Counted from the stretch's first letter, positions 36,004 to 49,130 are shown. The stretch is DNA of 64,000 nucleotides from Dermanyssus gallinae (GCA_003439945.1 QVRM01005202.1:698001-762000); one strand, 5' to 3'. Notes: generated from the letters alone by a model not told the origin. Program-made: numbers and translations.

Positions 36004-36663
36004 CGACGGCAAACGGTAGCAAAAGCAACACCATCAGCAGCAACTGCAGCAGAGTCGCCGATACCTCGCATCGACCGCATTGAGGAGGCAAGCGACATCG
36101 ACGCTGCTGGCTGGCTAGCTGGCTGACTATCGATCGATCGATCAGCGCGAATGAAGTTACAGGGATAACTTCGTGTGAGAGCTTCATGAAGGTCCCGCCG
36201 TCGCTGCCAATGACGATATCGTCGTAGCCATCCATGATGGTCATCGTCGTATTCGTCGTTGTCTTCGGGCCTATTGGTGTCGTTGTCGTCGTCATCGATG
36301 CTGTCTTTGTGCACCGTCAATGCTGCGTAAAAAAACGCTACCTACCTTCAATAATTCCGTTCGCTCTCTGTGTACAAACACATCTCGCGTATGATGCAGA
36401 AAGTCGATGGTGTGCCTGCCAACACCAACACCTCTGACACAGCTCTATGGTCGAAGCGGTGATGTCTATTAGAAAGAATATCGACCAACCATCAACACTG
36501 GCCAAGTGCTGCGCTAATGGATGAATGGATGATGTTGTTTCTGTTTTGCGCCGTAACAGTCGACAACAGTAGTGCTGATTTGTGGCGCACGCCAAAGTGC
36601 ACAGAAAGGCAAAGCCACAAAGCACATTTGTGCAGCAAAACAAATGTATTATACTAGGAGGTA

Positions 36664-36668
<5 letters not shown>

Positions 36669-36700
<32 letters not shown>

Positions 36701-36761
36701 TAATGTTATACACGGAAGTGTACATTGTGGTCTGTGTATATATATATATATATATATATAA
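36669..36761. repeat. hairpin flanked by two (TA)n tracts
   Basis: TA tracts at 36669-36697 and 36737-36761 bracket an imperfect inverted repeat whose inner arms ATACAC and GTGTAC are separated by GGAA (36714-36717 region). The whole 93 bp can fold as one long hairpin. Resembles a minimal MITE in a TA target, or chance in TA-rich DNA. Confidence 0.5.
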
Positions 36762-36769
36762 GAAAGAAA

Positions 36770-37530
36770 AGGAAAAGAATGATACGTTTTGAGATAGGAA
36801 TGAAAAAACAGAGTGTATTAGCAATCATATTTGCAAAACTCCCTAACTAGAGAAAAGATCTCCCTTACGAGAGTGCTGAAAGCGTTTGCACGCACAAATA
36901 GTACGATTATATAGAATATCTAAAAACTACGATTATGTGGAGATGTATATGACACATCTGAATTAGTCGCGAAACACCGCGTTAAGTGCGTGGCTGGCTA
37001 ACGCTTTATTATGACCAGGATAAATGTTTTGTCTATAATAACAGGGCGAAGACACAAAGCAGAAAAATTATACTTTGGTTATAGCCACGAGGCTATTTTT
37101 CCAACTGAAAGTCGTGAATACCGCGTCAGAATTGCATGTTGCGTCTGGCAACGCCCAGCAATCGATAAAAGGTCAACAAATTTAAAACTGCGATGACTCG
37201 CCAACAATGGTGAACTTTTATTTTTGCGAGGGATAATTGATGCTTGATTTTCTTCTATCCACCAAGCGTGCATCTCCTAGCAATCGGTGTCTTTAAAACT
37301 GTTGATTCCTCTATCGTTGGAAATGACACTTAACAGTACCAATTAAATTTTAAATATTGTTCATTTCGCAATGACTTTGCATTTCAAGATGATACAAGTA
37401 TTAGTTAAGAATATCTAAAAGCACATTTTATAGATACTAGAGATTTACGCAAATGCGCTGTTCCGGGCACTTCAGACACTTCAACTGTATTCAACTAAGC
37501 AATTGAAATAACAACAGTGTAAATCGAGAA
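36770..37530. other. AT-rich unique sequence, no gene seen
   Basis: One 61-codon plus frame (37011-37196) of ordinary composition. No motif recognised. Confidence 0.5.
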
Positions 37531-37531
37531 T

Positions 37532-37532
<1 letters not shown>

Positions 37533-37584
<52 letters not shown>
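37533..37584 (+). repeat. compound (CT)n-(TA)n tract
   Basis: CT repeats pass directly into TA repeats. Confidence 0.95.
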
Positions 37585-37590
<6 letters not shown>

Positions 37591-38204
37591 AGCCTTACCT
37601 GTCCGCTAATCTAGCTACTTTTGGACTATTAAAAACTAGACAATTTAGCCATTTCGACAGAATATAATGCATTAAGTCTATGTCCAAATAGTTAGGTCCT
37701 TACCGTCGTTGTTTTTATTTTAGTCGCTTTTGTTGTTGTTATTGTTGTTGCTGTGGCTGCCGTTGAATTAGGAGTTTTATATTAAGTATGCATGTATGCA
37801 TGTATTGAATCGTTGTTTGCATTTCTGCGCCGCTGATTTAACGCCTGTTGTTCAAACTGGGCGGCGTGTTTTCTGAAAATTAATTGCTTCACTCGCCGGT
37901 CGTTTGGGGGTGACGGTGGCCGCGGTGACTTCGTGTGTTCATACAAGCGTTGCTTGCTATACATATCTTGAACATCACTTCCGTGGCCGAACTAAGGCCC
38001 ACTAAGGCGAATCTAAGCAACGATCGCCCGCTGAGCTGAATCTTCGCCGCGCCGAAACTCTCGCGCGACCTCAAAGAGACACGACATGATTCAGTTCAAC
38101 AGCACCATCAGCAACAACATTAGCAGCAATACCAGCAGCACATTCGTCTGCATACGTACTGTTGCTGCTGTTGTTGCGGATGCCCCCCGGCGTTGTTGCT
38201 ACTT

Positions 38205-38227
38205 GATGTTACAACAACAACAACGAT

Positions 38228-38292
<65 letters not shown>

Positions 38293-38332
38293 CGACGGCG
38301 ACAACAACAACAACGATGGCGACGACAAAAGC
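38205..38332 (+). repeat. (CAA)n triplet array
   Basis: Pure CAA centre with GATAAC and GACGGCGAC interruptions at the ends. The Val-rich minus-strand frame is its complement. Confidence 0.95.
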
Positions 38333-38536
38333 AACGGCTATAACCACGAACTAGTTGACGCCGTAGTATTCGATGTGATTATAAGTAGCGTTCCATTGGG
38401 AAGAAATGCTTCAACGAAAATGTGTACGTAAAACAGGGACCCAATCCATTCGGATTTCGTCGTACCGACCGCATACCGATCGCCGTTAGATGTGCTGCTG
38501 TCTAAGATCGATATCGGCAGATTGATCGACTGATGT

Positions 38537-38538
<2 letters not shown>

Positions 38539-38567
<29 letters not shown>

Positions 38568-38568
38568 C
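38539..38568. repeat. (TA)n microsatellite
   Basis: Pure TA run. Confidence 0.9.
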
Positions 38569-40119
38569 GTAGATTCGTACAGTTGTTTCTTTTATTTGAC
38601 CATCGGGTGCGAAGGGAAATCACTAGGAGTAGTACTATAGTAACCCCCATCTCACCCCAAAGTCCCCTAGTAGTACCCCCCCCCCCATCCCCAGAGTAGT
38701 ACCACCCATCTCAAAGAGAAGTTGTACCTCAGTATGAGATATGGGATGAAGAAAGCTTCGAAACGAGGAAAAAAATGTGAGAGGTTGGCTCCCTTAGTTA
38801 ATCCCTCGTCCCCCGCCTCCTCACGGCCCCGCCCGCACACGTCAACCGGGTAGTCGACAACGTTACTATAGGTCCAGCATGGTTACAACACACCTGTCTA
38901 CTTAGACTCTTAGACGGCGCGGCTAATCTCGGTTTCACGGCCTCGCTAGCAGCAGCAGCTGCTGCAGTAGCGACGGTGGCGGAGTTCGGCAAAGTTCCAC
39001 GTTAACATTATTAACATGTGCTCAAGTGGTATCTGCGCGGACGCTCACTCAGATGCGACAAGCGAGCGGCTTACGCCCGTATATAAGCCAAGAACAACAG
39101 CCATGTAACACGTGTATTCATTGTCAAGAGAGAGAGAGAGAGAGAGATCCATTGTTGAGGGAATCTAGCTGGCTATGCATGTGTATGTGCACGTTGTTGT
39201 TGGTGGTGGCGTTGTCGTTGGCGTCGTCGTCCTGAACGACACTGGTTCGTCTTAAAGGTAGAGTGTGGCGAACAAAGGTCGGAATGCGAAAAATGCACCA
39301 AATGACTCTACTGGAGAGAGTGAGCAAGCGAGCGAGTGACTGAGTGAATGGACGAGAAATCGCGCGAGCACAAGAGCAGACACTGAGTGTTGGGAGGTGG
39401 AGTGGGGGGTGACTTATCAGGCGGGACTCCAGAGCGAGTCCACTCCTCCCCCCCTTCCCCAGACACGTGGAGAGACCTGCTATACAAGAGTCCGAAGCTC
39501 TCTCCCTGGGCCTCGCTAGGAGGGAAAAGTAGCTAGCAGCGGGTTGGGTGGACAAATTGCCATTTCTTGGCTGGGTATCTTTTTTGTCTACCTTTTCGTC
39601 TTCCTATTTTTCTTCTACTTTTTCTTCTTGTCCTCCAAACGTTTTCTCCCCTTTATATCCTGATCCGTTTTTCACTGTGTCTCATGTTCCTCGTCCTCTT
39701 TCTACTGCTCGTTTTCCTTCTTCTTCTCCTCCTTCATCTGATGATTATGACGACAAAGGTGACGACGATCACTTTGTGGCTTTCTTGTACAGGATATGTG
39801 CGCGGTCGGCTTGTTTGTCGGTACGCGGTTGGTGACGCTGCTGCTGTTGTCGTCGTCGTATCGTTGTTCGGTGAATGTCTCGGCCCAACGTTCATATCAA
39901 TGGCCATCAGCCTACATGCATAAAGGCATGCGCCCGCGAACATGCATGCACGCACGCATCATGCTAAGCATGTAGGTCGTGGCGGATTCACTCGAAAGGG
40001 GCTCCTTCCCGCTACCGTCTTTGGCCAATTTGTTCCGTAGCCTCATATATATATATATATACATTGGAGAGGTATTTTATACCAATTGTCTTTACGCTCG
40101 TACATTTATTGTTCAGCAA

Positions 40120-40235
40120 CAAGATGTTGCTAGTGGTGCTGCATTTATTGTTGTTCTTGTTGTTGTTCGTGCTGCAGCTGTCTATCGTTGTCGATGCTGT
40201 TACTGTTGTTGCTGTTGTTGTTTCTCCGGTCGAGA
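40120..40235 (-). repeat. impure (GTT)n array
   Basis: TTG/CTG-rich sequence without a pure core. Confidence 0.7.
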
Positions 40236-41807
40236 TTGATATTGTTGTTTGTGTGGTCGGTATTGTTTTCATCAATGTCGCTGTTCTATGAGTTCTATTG
40301 CTGGTTGTCATCGGTGTTGTTAATGACATTTTTTTTAACTACTACAACTGCCGCCACACGGCTGTTACTGGGAACGATCGTCATCGTCGTTGTCGTGCCT
40401 AATGACTCATATAGTTCTAGTCATATGGTGGTGGTGGTAACCCTATGTGGTGTGACAAAAGCGGTATTTTAAATAATTGTTAACTATAGAGCTGTTCGAG
40501 CTCTTCTTCTACTCTGGCTGGTACCAAGTACAATTAGTACTAATACTTTAGCAACCCCCAAGACTCTTGGTGGTACTCTTCTAGCGTCCTGCTGCTGCTG
40601 CTGTTACCGATATACCAATATTCATCCAGAGCCATGTGCCTTTCTGTCTGTCACCGAGTGTGCGGGAAGATACAAGCTTTTTCGTAGCTGCTTCCCTCTG
40701 AGCTGTTAGTAGCATTTGTGTCTCACTGATTATGCAACAAACAGCGTAAGCCCGGTGGGTAGAACAAGAAAGCACAAGCGAAATATAGAGAGCAAAAAAC
40801 TGGATAGATTCCGAGACGGGCGCGCAAAGGGGTGCGCGTCTGTGTGTGGAAAGGCAGAGAAGAAAGGAAGAAGAGGAACTAAACGAAGGCAGAAGGAAAG
40901 ATAATGATATCAGAGAGAGAGAGAGACACGGAGTCGGAACCCAGAGTGTACGGCGCGAATTAGCAGCTTGTCCGCCATTCAGTGGAATCCCGCGGCCTCT
41001 TCCAACCTGTCGCTCTGTTGTTACGCATTTGCCGCCGCCGCCGCCTCTCGCCGATAAACGCTACGCATCTCGTTCTTGTCTCGCTTCTCCGGACCGATAG
41101 CGAGACTGACCTTTGCGTCAACTTGCCTTGTCTGTATCTACTGTTACTTCGTAGAGGCAGCTACTTAGTTAGCTGGTCGATCCCCTACCAAAAGAAAAGT
41201 CGAGTGTGACTTTTTTCTTGGGGTGGTAGTGTTTCGTACTCTATGTGGTAGTGTTTCGAACTATTTGTGGTAGTGTTTTGTCCTCTTTGCCTTTATTTTT
41301 TTCTTCTTTTCTCGTCCATTATTCCCTTTTGTGTGCGTGTTCTTTTCACCGCCGTGACGGATAACAAAAACGACGACGACGACAATACTAACAACGATGA
41401 CCCAACAACCTGTTTCCCTCTCTGTGTTACAACACACACGACCTACTGAATTATTTTTCTATTGCTTTCTCTTCCTTTTGATCGCCCCACATGTCTCTCG
41501 CTTTCTCAACACCAGCTGCGGCACATTTAGCGGGACAGATGATTATTGTTGTTGTTGTAAATACATTACGACGCATGCGTATACTTTTGCCTGGACCCGG
41601 CCACCTCTAGATACACATGTCGATCCATGTTTCTGAATGCGTTGAAGTGTGTAGGAAACTGTGCCGGAGTGCGTATATGCAGATGTATATGTTTGTCTAT
41701 TTATTAATTTCGTGATAGTCCATTCGTGACATTGAGAGGTATCTAATGCTCATTTGCTCACTAGAATTGCTGTACACGTGCGATTGGCATGTGCGAACTT
41801 TTGTCGT

Positions 41808-41810
<3 letters not shown>

Positions 41811-41841
<31 letters not shown>
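41811..41841. repeat. (TA)n microsatellite
   Basis: Pure TA run. Confidence 0.9.
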
Positions 41842-41845
<4 letters not shown>

Positions 41846-42011
41846 CGCTGTATGACTGGAGTTATTTTCATGATAGAATAGCCACTGCCACAGACTGTTG
41901 TGTGGTTGTCGTATCTCTTGACATCTATGGTCGAGATCATCTCTAGGCGGTTGCTGCAGGGCTTGCTTTATTATTGTAACATGATACTATTTTGGATGCT
42001 CAAAAGCGACA

Positions 42012-42049
<38 letters not shown>

Positions 42050-42505
42050 AGAAAGATTTCCAGGGTACTGCATGAATCTCTGGCTGCAGACGGTCTAGGT
42101 TTTGAGGCAAAGTATCAACATTATTCACCTCAAGTAGGTTGTTTTGGAGACGACTTGTTGGATCCATGGCGTCTCACCCAGCGAGTGCGGCGCTGGGCAA
42201 ATCATTCTCCGGGAACACAATTCGAAACTCTGAACTTTTTTCCGCATGGGTCGTTACGTCCGATCCTTTTAGTTAAACTTCAGTTGTCTTTGTTCTTTGC
42301 TCGCAATAAGCATATATATGCATATGCGGAATCAGAACACTGAGCAGTGCAGTTTTTGGCAACGATTCTCTTTCTATATATATATGACTCTTTGCGGTCT
42401 CCACTGAACAGCTCTCCCACCGTTCCCTGCTGTGAATAAGAGTCGCAAAAAAAGCTGAATATCGTTATTAAGCTGACTTCCTGCTCCAGAGGACTGCCCA
42501 TATGT

Positions 42506-42539
<34 letters not shown>

Positions 42540-42657
42540 TGCTGTCAAATTCAGTCAACAAGATTTTTTAATGTTTCTTGAACTTTTTTTGCGTAAGGAG
42601 TTCGAACTCAAGCCAAACTCTTCCACTAGCTGGATTTGAACTAGAAGATACCATTAG

Positions 42658-42658
<1 letters not shown>

Positions 42659-42703
<45 letters not shown>

Positions 42704-42758
42704 AGAGAGATTTATATATATATATATATATATTTATATGTATATATATATATATATA
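42659..42758. repeat. two (TA)n tracts with a GGGAGAGAG joint
   Basis: A TA run to about 42700, a short GAGAGA joint, then TA with TTTATA variants to 42758. Confidence 0.95.
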
Positions 42759-42901
42759 GCATGCAATCCATGGGTTCTCAGTTGCCAAAACAGAACTGTT
42801 CATGCGACAATAAACAAGAAAGTCTTATCACAACAGCTGCCACTGAAAGTATTTGCATTTAGTTACGCATCGCGCGTCGATCGTACGGTCCGATTCTTTT
42901 G

Positions 42902-42927
42902 TCGGCTGAGGAAGAAGCCTCAGCCGA
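42902..42927. repeat. 10-bp perfect inverted repeat, 6-nt loop
   Basis: TCGGCTGAGG at 42902-42911 and its reverse complement at 42918-42927 around AAGAAG. It looks like a rho-independent terminator stem, but this is eukaryotic DNA and no T run follows. Function unknown. Confidence 0.85.
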
Positions 42928-43317
42928 ATGTGACGATGATACGGCGTATACAAACGTCTCGTATTCGTATACGACGCGACTATAGCGCGTAGGAGCTATT
43001 GACGTCGAGGGCACACAAGAACGCACACATGAAAGAGCTCCGTCGAACCGACGAACAGCTTGTGGCTTCCTCAGCTTTTGTGGCTTCTGCAACGTGCCTG
43101 CAATGTAGCGAGGCTTCCGAGGTCGGGTGCCAATGTTCGTCAGGTTGCTGAGGTTTATTCTGCAGTGAAACGATCCACCTCCAATCGAAAACTCCATACC
43201 TTTGTCGCTACTCGGTAGATGTTGTGGTTTTTCCCACGGGGATTGAGTGGGTTGATACTTTGTCGGTTAGCGTTATTATTGTGTGAGTGCACTGCCACCG
43301 CGGATTTTATGCGACGA

Positions 43318-43400
43318 TATAAACGTGCCCCTGCTGGGAAAACTTCTCAGTACAAGTGCTGAATGCTTTCGAGTGTATTTGCTAGTACACAATAAACTAT
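43318..43400 (+). promoter_or_regulatory. TATA box plus initiator, followed by AATAAA
   Basis: TATAAA at 43318-43323 lies 31 bp upstream of the A of TCAGT at 43347-43351, the canonical spacing of an arthropod TATA/initiator core promoter. About 40 bp after the initiator is CAATAAAC (from about 43389). A ten-codon ATG frame (from 43361) ends inside that signal. A start and a poly(A) signal so close together is the layout of a retroelement LTR (U3-R). I could not find matched TG...CA ends with a target duplication. Confidence 0.4.
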
Positions 43401-43409
43401 TATACGTTA

Positions 43410-45050
43410 TGACATTCAATCGTCAAGAATAACAATACGTCTTCATTAATAATAATAATAAATCAATTGTTTGGCGAGTATCTATTATGCCCCTTGTTAT
43501 GTAGGCTCCTATTAAGCCTAAGGTTAGAGCTCCTATTAAGGTGACTGCAACGCTGTGTGAGCTCCAAATGCGGATGCACAGCGTAAAAAAATTTATATCA
43601 GACCACGTTAGCGTAGAACGGTAAGGTCAAAGCGCCGGACGTTGCCAGGACCAACGCTATAGTTTATCGCTACACATATCTATCATTGATAGCGAAGTCT
43701 TTATATATATATATCACTAGTGAGAATGTAGCTGCAATATTTTTTTTCAAATCTAATTCTGAGATGGCGGTGATGTTTCGACCAGATGTCTACAGAAAAC
43801 GGTCAACCTCTAAATTGCATTACGCGTATCTCGTGCACATGTGGTTAGCTGTGTTCAACCTTGGATATCCGACTGCACAGAGTGCAAGGGATTAATAGAA
43901 TAATCATAACAGTAAAACTAGTTATAGTAAAAATAATAATGTAATTCTGATATGAGCACAAACAAACTATACGTCAAGTTAGCAGTGCGGATTGGAAACG
44001 TTATTAGCTGCTACGGACGGACATAAGGCAATATACAGTACATCCTACCGCATGAACGGAGCCGTTTGTGTACGGACGCTTTCCTACCCAGTAGACGCAG
44101 AAGATACATCAAAGGTTAGTGCAACGTTGTAACTTAATATGTATACGATTGTTGTTGAACGTAAAAATAGAAATCCGACTGAATCGATTACCTGTAGATG
44201 ACAAAGCGTAAAAGACAAACAAACACACACATTACATAGCAGCGCCCGATTCGCAGCTCTTAGTTCTTTCAAACAAAAACATATAAGTTTCTATAATAGA
44301 GATTGCCGTTAGATAAATATTTCTTAAATCAACGAAAGAGCCTTGACTTAATGCATAAATATTAATAAAAAGTAATTAAATATGTGAAGCATAGATAATG
44401 TTGTGTACGCAACGAGAGTCAATCTTTGCCAAATGCGTTGAGACGGATAGATTTGTATATACTTAAAAGCAAACAAGATAGATTAGATGCGCGGCCTCCA
44501 CCCGCTTTTTGAACCACCTACCGCTTAAACGTATACGGGTACATTTGCATGACTTTTTAGCATTTAGTCACTTAAGGCATGATTGGTTTATGTGCTTCCT
44601 GTTTTCGCTGGACCGCACGTTATTAAAATAGACTATTACGACGAATTAGATTGATTTTCCGGTTACTTTGCGTACCAGGAGTCCGTGCCAACGGCTGATC
44701 GTCGTCGTAAAGAGTCATAGTAGACATAGTATATAGCAGAAAACGCCTTTACTTAAAAAAAAAGAGAGAGGTATTGGTTTAGAACTGCACTCTCCAAGCA
44801 AACCTATTAAACTCCAAGCAAACTTGTATTGTTTCTACTTGCTTCATTACGACAGAAGATCATAGCCGGTGGATCCTGCACACTTTGCGCATGGAGGGCT
44901 GCAATTTACGCCATTGTCATCGACTTATACCAACGCCACCGTATTTGCCAACGGTGTGACTATAACATTGAGTCAGGAACACCTTAAGCAATCATGGAAA
45001 GGAAATGACCAGATGGCACAGCGTGTGGCATATATGACGCTTTAACAAAA
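43410..45050. other. AT-rich unique sequence, no gene seen
   Basis: No simple-repeat array and only short frames. A GCTCCTATTAAG block is tandemly repeated near 43506 and 43531. Confidence 0.5.
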
Positions 45051-46270
45051 TGTTCAGCAAAGGACTCACTCGATTTTATATTCGAGTATTATTTTTAAAC
45101 ATAAGGTGTGTGTGTGTGCGCGTCTGGGCGTATGCAGATACTCACACATGTGCTTTTGTGAATGTTATAAATATATACTGTGTCCTTATGTCGCATGTCG
45201 ATAGATATATACACTTTCCTCGAGTCATATATGTATATATATATGTGTGTGTGTGCGTGTGTGCGATAATAGCATTGCTAATAGAGGCGCGTTTTGTCGA
45301 AAAAACCTAAACACATCAGGAACGATGACCAGCTAAAAAGAGTTTTAGAACTAGAATTATCTTAGCTTCAATGTTTTGTCCTGGCGAAACAACAATTGCG
45401 AAGCCGTTAGTTGTCCCTTTGGGTGCTGTTCCGGTAGTTCTACCGAACGAAACAACATTTCCCCCGACGGCTTTCATTTTCACTGTGCTTTCAGTGAGCA
45501 ACGTCTATCGCTAAAGTCGTCTGCCTGCGTATCTGTTCTTGCTGGACGATCGAAAAGAGAAAGGAGAGGGGCTGGGGGTGTTGGCAAAGATGGAGGGGAC
45601 CTATGATCGTTGCTGAGGAACCATCCGGTGTCCTCAGCGACTCAGGGCCGCTGCATGCGCGCCTCACGCGCTGCTCATCAACTCGATCTTTTTTTCTCGT
45701 ACTTTTCTGGTCGTAGTATTCTTGTAGTAAGAGCAGCAGAAGCAGTACAAATAGTAATGTATGTAAGGGCCTGCTAAAGGAAAGGTCGCCGCGCGACGCG
45801 GTGACTGTGTGTGATGAAGTCCACCGCCCTTCTTCCTCGGGCTATGGCCTGAGCCTCGGGTATTAAGGAAGGATGCTGCTGCTGCTGCAGCAGCCAAATT
45901 GGATTTCCGCCACAGAAGCAGTGGCGGACGTGGAAGCAGAGGTGACGTGGTACGCGAGGCCTCAAAAAAGCCCAGCTTATAGAGCTGCTCCATCGCGCGT
46001 CGTCCTTTTAGCAATGTTAAGGGTGCTCTTGCTTCGGTCACAGTTTCTGCTGTTACTGTCCCCGTCCTGCCACTTTGTTGTAGGGCTACTGAGTGATTTC
46101 TAAGCATTTTTGTCACACAATGTACGTGAAACATGAAAGCAAATGTTAGCGTTGTTTTCCCGTGATGAAGACAAGAATCCGTAACCTCTAAAAGGGAAGG
46201 TCATACTTATTACAAGTAGGCAAACTGTTCTCTTATTGTCTCCAGTTGGACGCCAGCATTTTTTAAGTGC
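45050..46270. other. unassigned sequence
   Basis: Open frames up to 156 codons (45664-46134 minus) overlap plus-strand frames and show no recognised motif. A GTGTGTGCG patch occurs at 45243-45263. Confidence 0.4.
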
Positions 46271-46276
46271 ACCTAG

Positions 46277-46304
46277 GTAGCTACGTTAACGTAGCTACGT
46301 TAAC
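46277..46304. repeat. 22-bp palindrome inside a 14-bp tandem duplication
   Basis: GTAGCTACGTTAAC occurs twice in tandem (46277-46290 and 46291-46304). Bases 46277-46298 form a perfect palindrome centred on GTTAAC. Confidence 0.85.
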
Positions 46305-47129
46305 AGTGATGACTTACGAACGTCTATTGTGGACATCATAGAACGTTACTTCAGAACACACACCAACAGCGCCATAGCGCACTACTACGATTGCATAAGC
46401 GGCTATTCTTTTTGACTGAATTATTGTTAAACTCAGCTTCATCCAATCCAGTCTATGCGGAGCCTACGATAAATAGCACACACCTAGCAGGAAACAATAA
46501 TAATAATAATAATAATAGCAGTGACGATTATTTTGGCGACGATATGAGAAACCGCCAACGAAGGACAGCAAAACAAATCTCTTTCTTTCTTTTTTTTTTA
46601 ACAAGACTAAGGTAGATTCGAGCCGAAATATTGCTAGAGTGCAATTTTCCTCAATACAATATACGCAGTGTGATAAGCGGGTGTATATTCGGAACGTACC
46701 CTCCGCACGTTTGGTGGGAAAATCCAGCACGATGAGCTGTTGGGATAACCACGATAATCGCGACAGCCGGCGGCTGTTGCAATGCCGTTTCTGTTCTTAA
46801 AGATTCAGCCTTGCAGACAGCTGACGTCTTAAAGGCGTGGCAATTTGGTTCCTCACAGAATCACGTCTGCCCGTTTTTGTCAGCTGGCATTGTTCGATAT
46901 TGTGCTACGAGATCGTGCTTCGTGGCAGTTTTGTCCATTGTGCACGAGCAGAGAGTTGAACGCGCAATAAAGACGTCGAGGAGACTTCCCACGCTGACAT
47001 GGGTATGCCCACTCCAAGCTGTAACTATTTTTTTCTATTTTATTGAACGTATGTTCAAATCATTTCCATAGGAACAACTTCCGTTTTACTTTGCTGAAAT
47101 TTGAGTTTCTCTATTTGCGCTCCGTTGGA

Positions 47130-47900
47130 GATGGTTTCCTCTTAATAGTGATCTTCAGCTGTCATTCCAACTGGTCGTCTGCTTGTCGTTCCAGCTCGTT
47201 TTTCCTTCCTATAATGCCCTCTATCAGTCTGATACCATGCTCCCATTTGCACTTATCCTCGAGCATAGCGGTGACTAAATCGGTCACCGTTGTGTCGGAT
47301 GCTGGACATAGAAAGACTGCGTGGGTAACGTCATCCTCCATCATCATTGCTTGTGTCGCACATGACACGTTATGTGTCCGGAGTCTTGCTTATCCGATGC
47401 AGGTAAGCATCTTTGTAAGCGTCTGCTAGTACGTTTGCTGCTGTCCTGGTTTATTTCTCGTCCCAATCTCTAAGCGCTATACTGTCTCCGGGCCTCGGCG
47501 TTTCGTAGGGACCGGGTGTGTTTGCTTTTTGCTTGTTTCTCTATTATCTTAGGTCATAATATCCGCCTTACTCTCGTGATAATGGCTGCTGTTTTAACTG
47601 TTCTGTGTGCACTGGCGATTCGTAATACCTTTTCTTTACGCTTTCAGCAGTTTTTTCTTGTTTCTCTTCAATTTTATAGCGCTTGGCCATCATGTCGGAG
47701 TGGCGTACAAGACGATGGACTCCACTACCATGACAGGATTTTGGCCAGGCTATTTGCCAAAATTTCTGCCTTCGCGGTTACCCTGTCAATGTGCACGTTA
47801 CTCTAGAGGTGTCTATTGAGATAAGGATATCTATTCAGATATGGGGCGGATTTCCTGGTATTTATGCTCATATCAAGTTTATCATTCCATTATCCTTTAT
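47130..47900 (-). mobile_element. degenerate LINE relic, R1/Jockey/CR1-like C-terminal part
   Basis: Minus-strand translation, with stops and frame changes, shows in the correct order the conserved blocks found after the reverse-transcriptase core in R1/Jockey/CR1-type LINEs: HIDRVTAKAE, VVESIVLYATPTW, EKVLRIASAHRTVKTAA, a DWDEK..T stretch and finally EDDVTHAVFLCPA, which matches the usual C-terminal zinc-knuckle neighbourhood ending FxCP. At least three stops and several shifts break it. The catalytic core would lie 5' of about 47900 and is not seen, so the copy is 5' truncated. Family assignment beyond LINE is uncertain. Confidence 0.8.
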
Positions 47901-48239
47901 TCCAAAATAGGTCAACAATGTATACATACACAAATGCATGGTGCAATTTTTTCTACGCAAAGTTAGAAGATTTTTTATAGGACGCTTTATTTTTAGGACG
48001 CTTTCGCTTCCTCCGCGTTATACTGTTACACGTGTACTTAATATAGGCTAGATCTGCATATGCGTACAGTATGAAATAAATCATAGCAAATGACGCGAAC
48101 AAATATGAACCAGTAAAAGACAAGAGTGAGGTATATCTAGGTATACACAGGCCTACCTGATCATAGAAGAGTATTTAGCCGCCCCTACTTGAACAAAAAA
48201 CTTAAAAAAGCAACAATAGAGATTTTTGGCAATTTTAGA

Positions 48240-49130
48240 CATTCTATCGTTGAGACGAGGCATCTAACGATATATATATACTTTTTTTTTTAATTTTTTT
48301 TTTAATGGTGCTTTTAAATTCGCCTACTTACACATAAAGACGTATACGATGACGTGGGGCACACTGATGAATCATACCTAAGTAAAACTGACTTCACTAC
48401 TGACGCCCATTTCAATAGCTGCTCAGCCAAGGTTGACGCCTTTTTCACCGAACCCAGAATTGATTTAGGCTGGTTCCTTCTTCAGCCGTGCTTCCAACCA
48501 GGTCATTTGCATCGCTGGGAACAACTCGAAAGAAAGCATATTACATCCCCCAGTAAAGGAGTGAGCATCTTCTTAATGGTAGTCATTGCTCTCGCGTTGG
48601 ATTCCAATATATTTATATATATATATATATATAAATTACATCGCTCAAATAGAATCGCTTTTGGGGTAGCGACAATGTGGTTTGTAAACACGCGACTATA
48701 AATACAAATGCTCTGCCTTGAATGAGCCAGACCTCAAAGTAGACCACAAAGCTTCTTGTCTGCTATTTTTGTCCCGGTGTGTGGCCGAAATCAAAACTAC
48801 GACGCATATCAATGCAACCGCTAGCCGTTATCGTATTAAAACAATTAATATGGTCTTCCCGACAAATCAACGTAGTTATGCGCGCCGAAAAATTGTTTCC
48901 ACGATTAGCATTAGGCACTTATGATTAATATTCCTATTATTACAAATGAATTTCCTATGCAATGCATACGCATCAACAAAACATGAAACGATGACAACAT
49001 TTGTGTCATTCACGATTATGAAGTAGTCGTCTACGAGAAAGCTATTTTTAGGGACTAAACACAGTATTAGCGTTACGACACACAATGTATCGTATGTATT
49101 AAAATGTTTGAAATATTTCAATCCGAGCAG
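48240..49130. other. unassigned AT-rich sequence
   Basis: A plus frame (48354-48701) of 115 codons crosses a TA tract (48607-48632), which gives it an Ile/Tyr run. No match recognised. Poly-T runs lie at 48283-48303. Confidence 0.45.

Noticed and set aside
42595..42655. Possible tRNA-like B box near CTGGATTTGAAC
   Set aside because: No A box and no cloverleaf.
43600..43680. TAGCGTAGAACGG resembling a pol III A box
   Set aside because: No credible B box at tRNA-like distance.
46930..47030. Second LTR-like AATAAA region (GCGCAATAAAG)
   Set aside because: No TATA or initiator at a suitable distance and no ends found.
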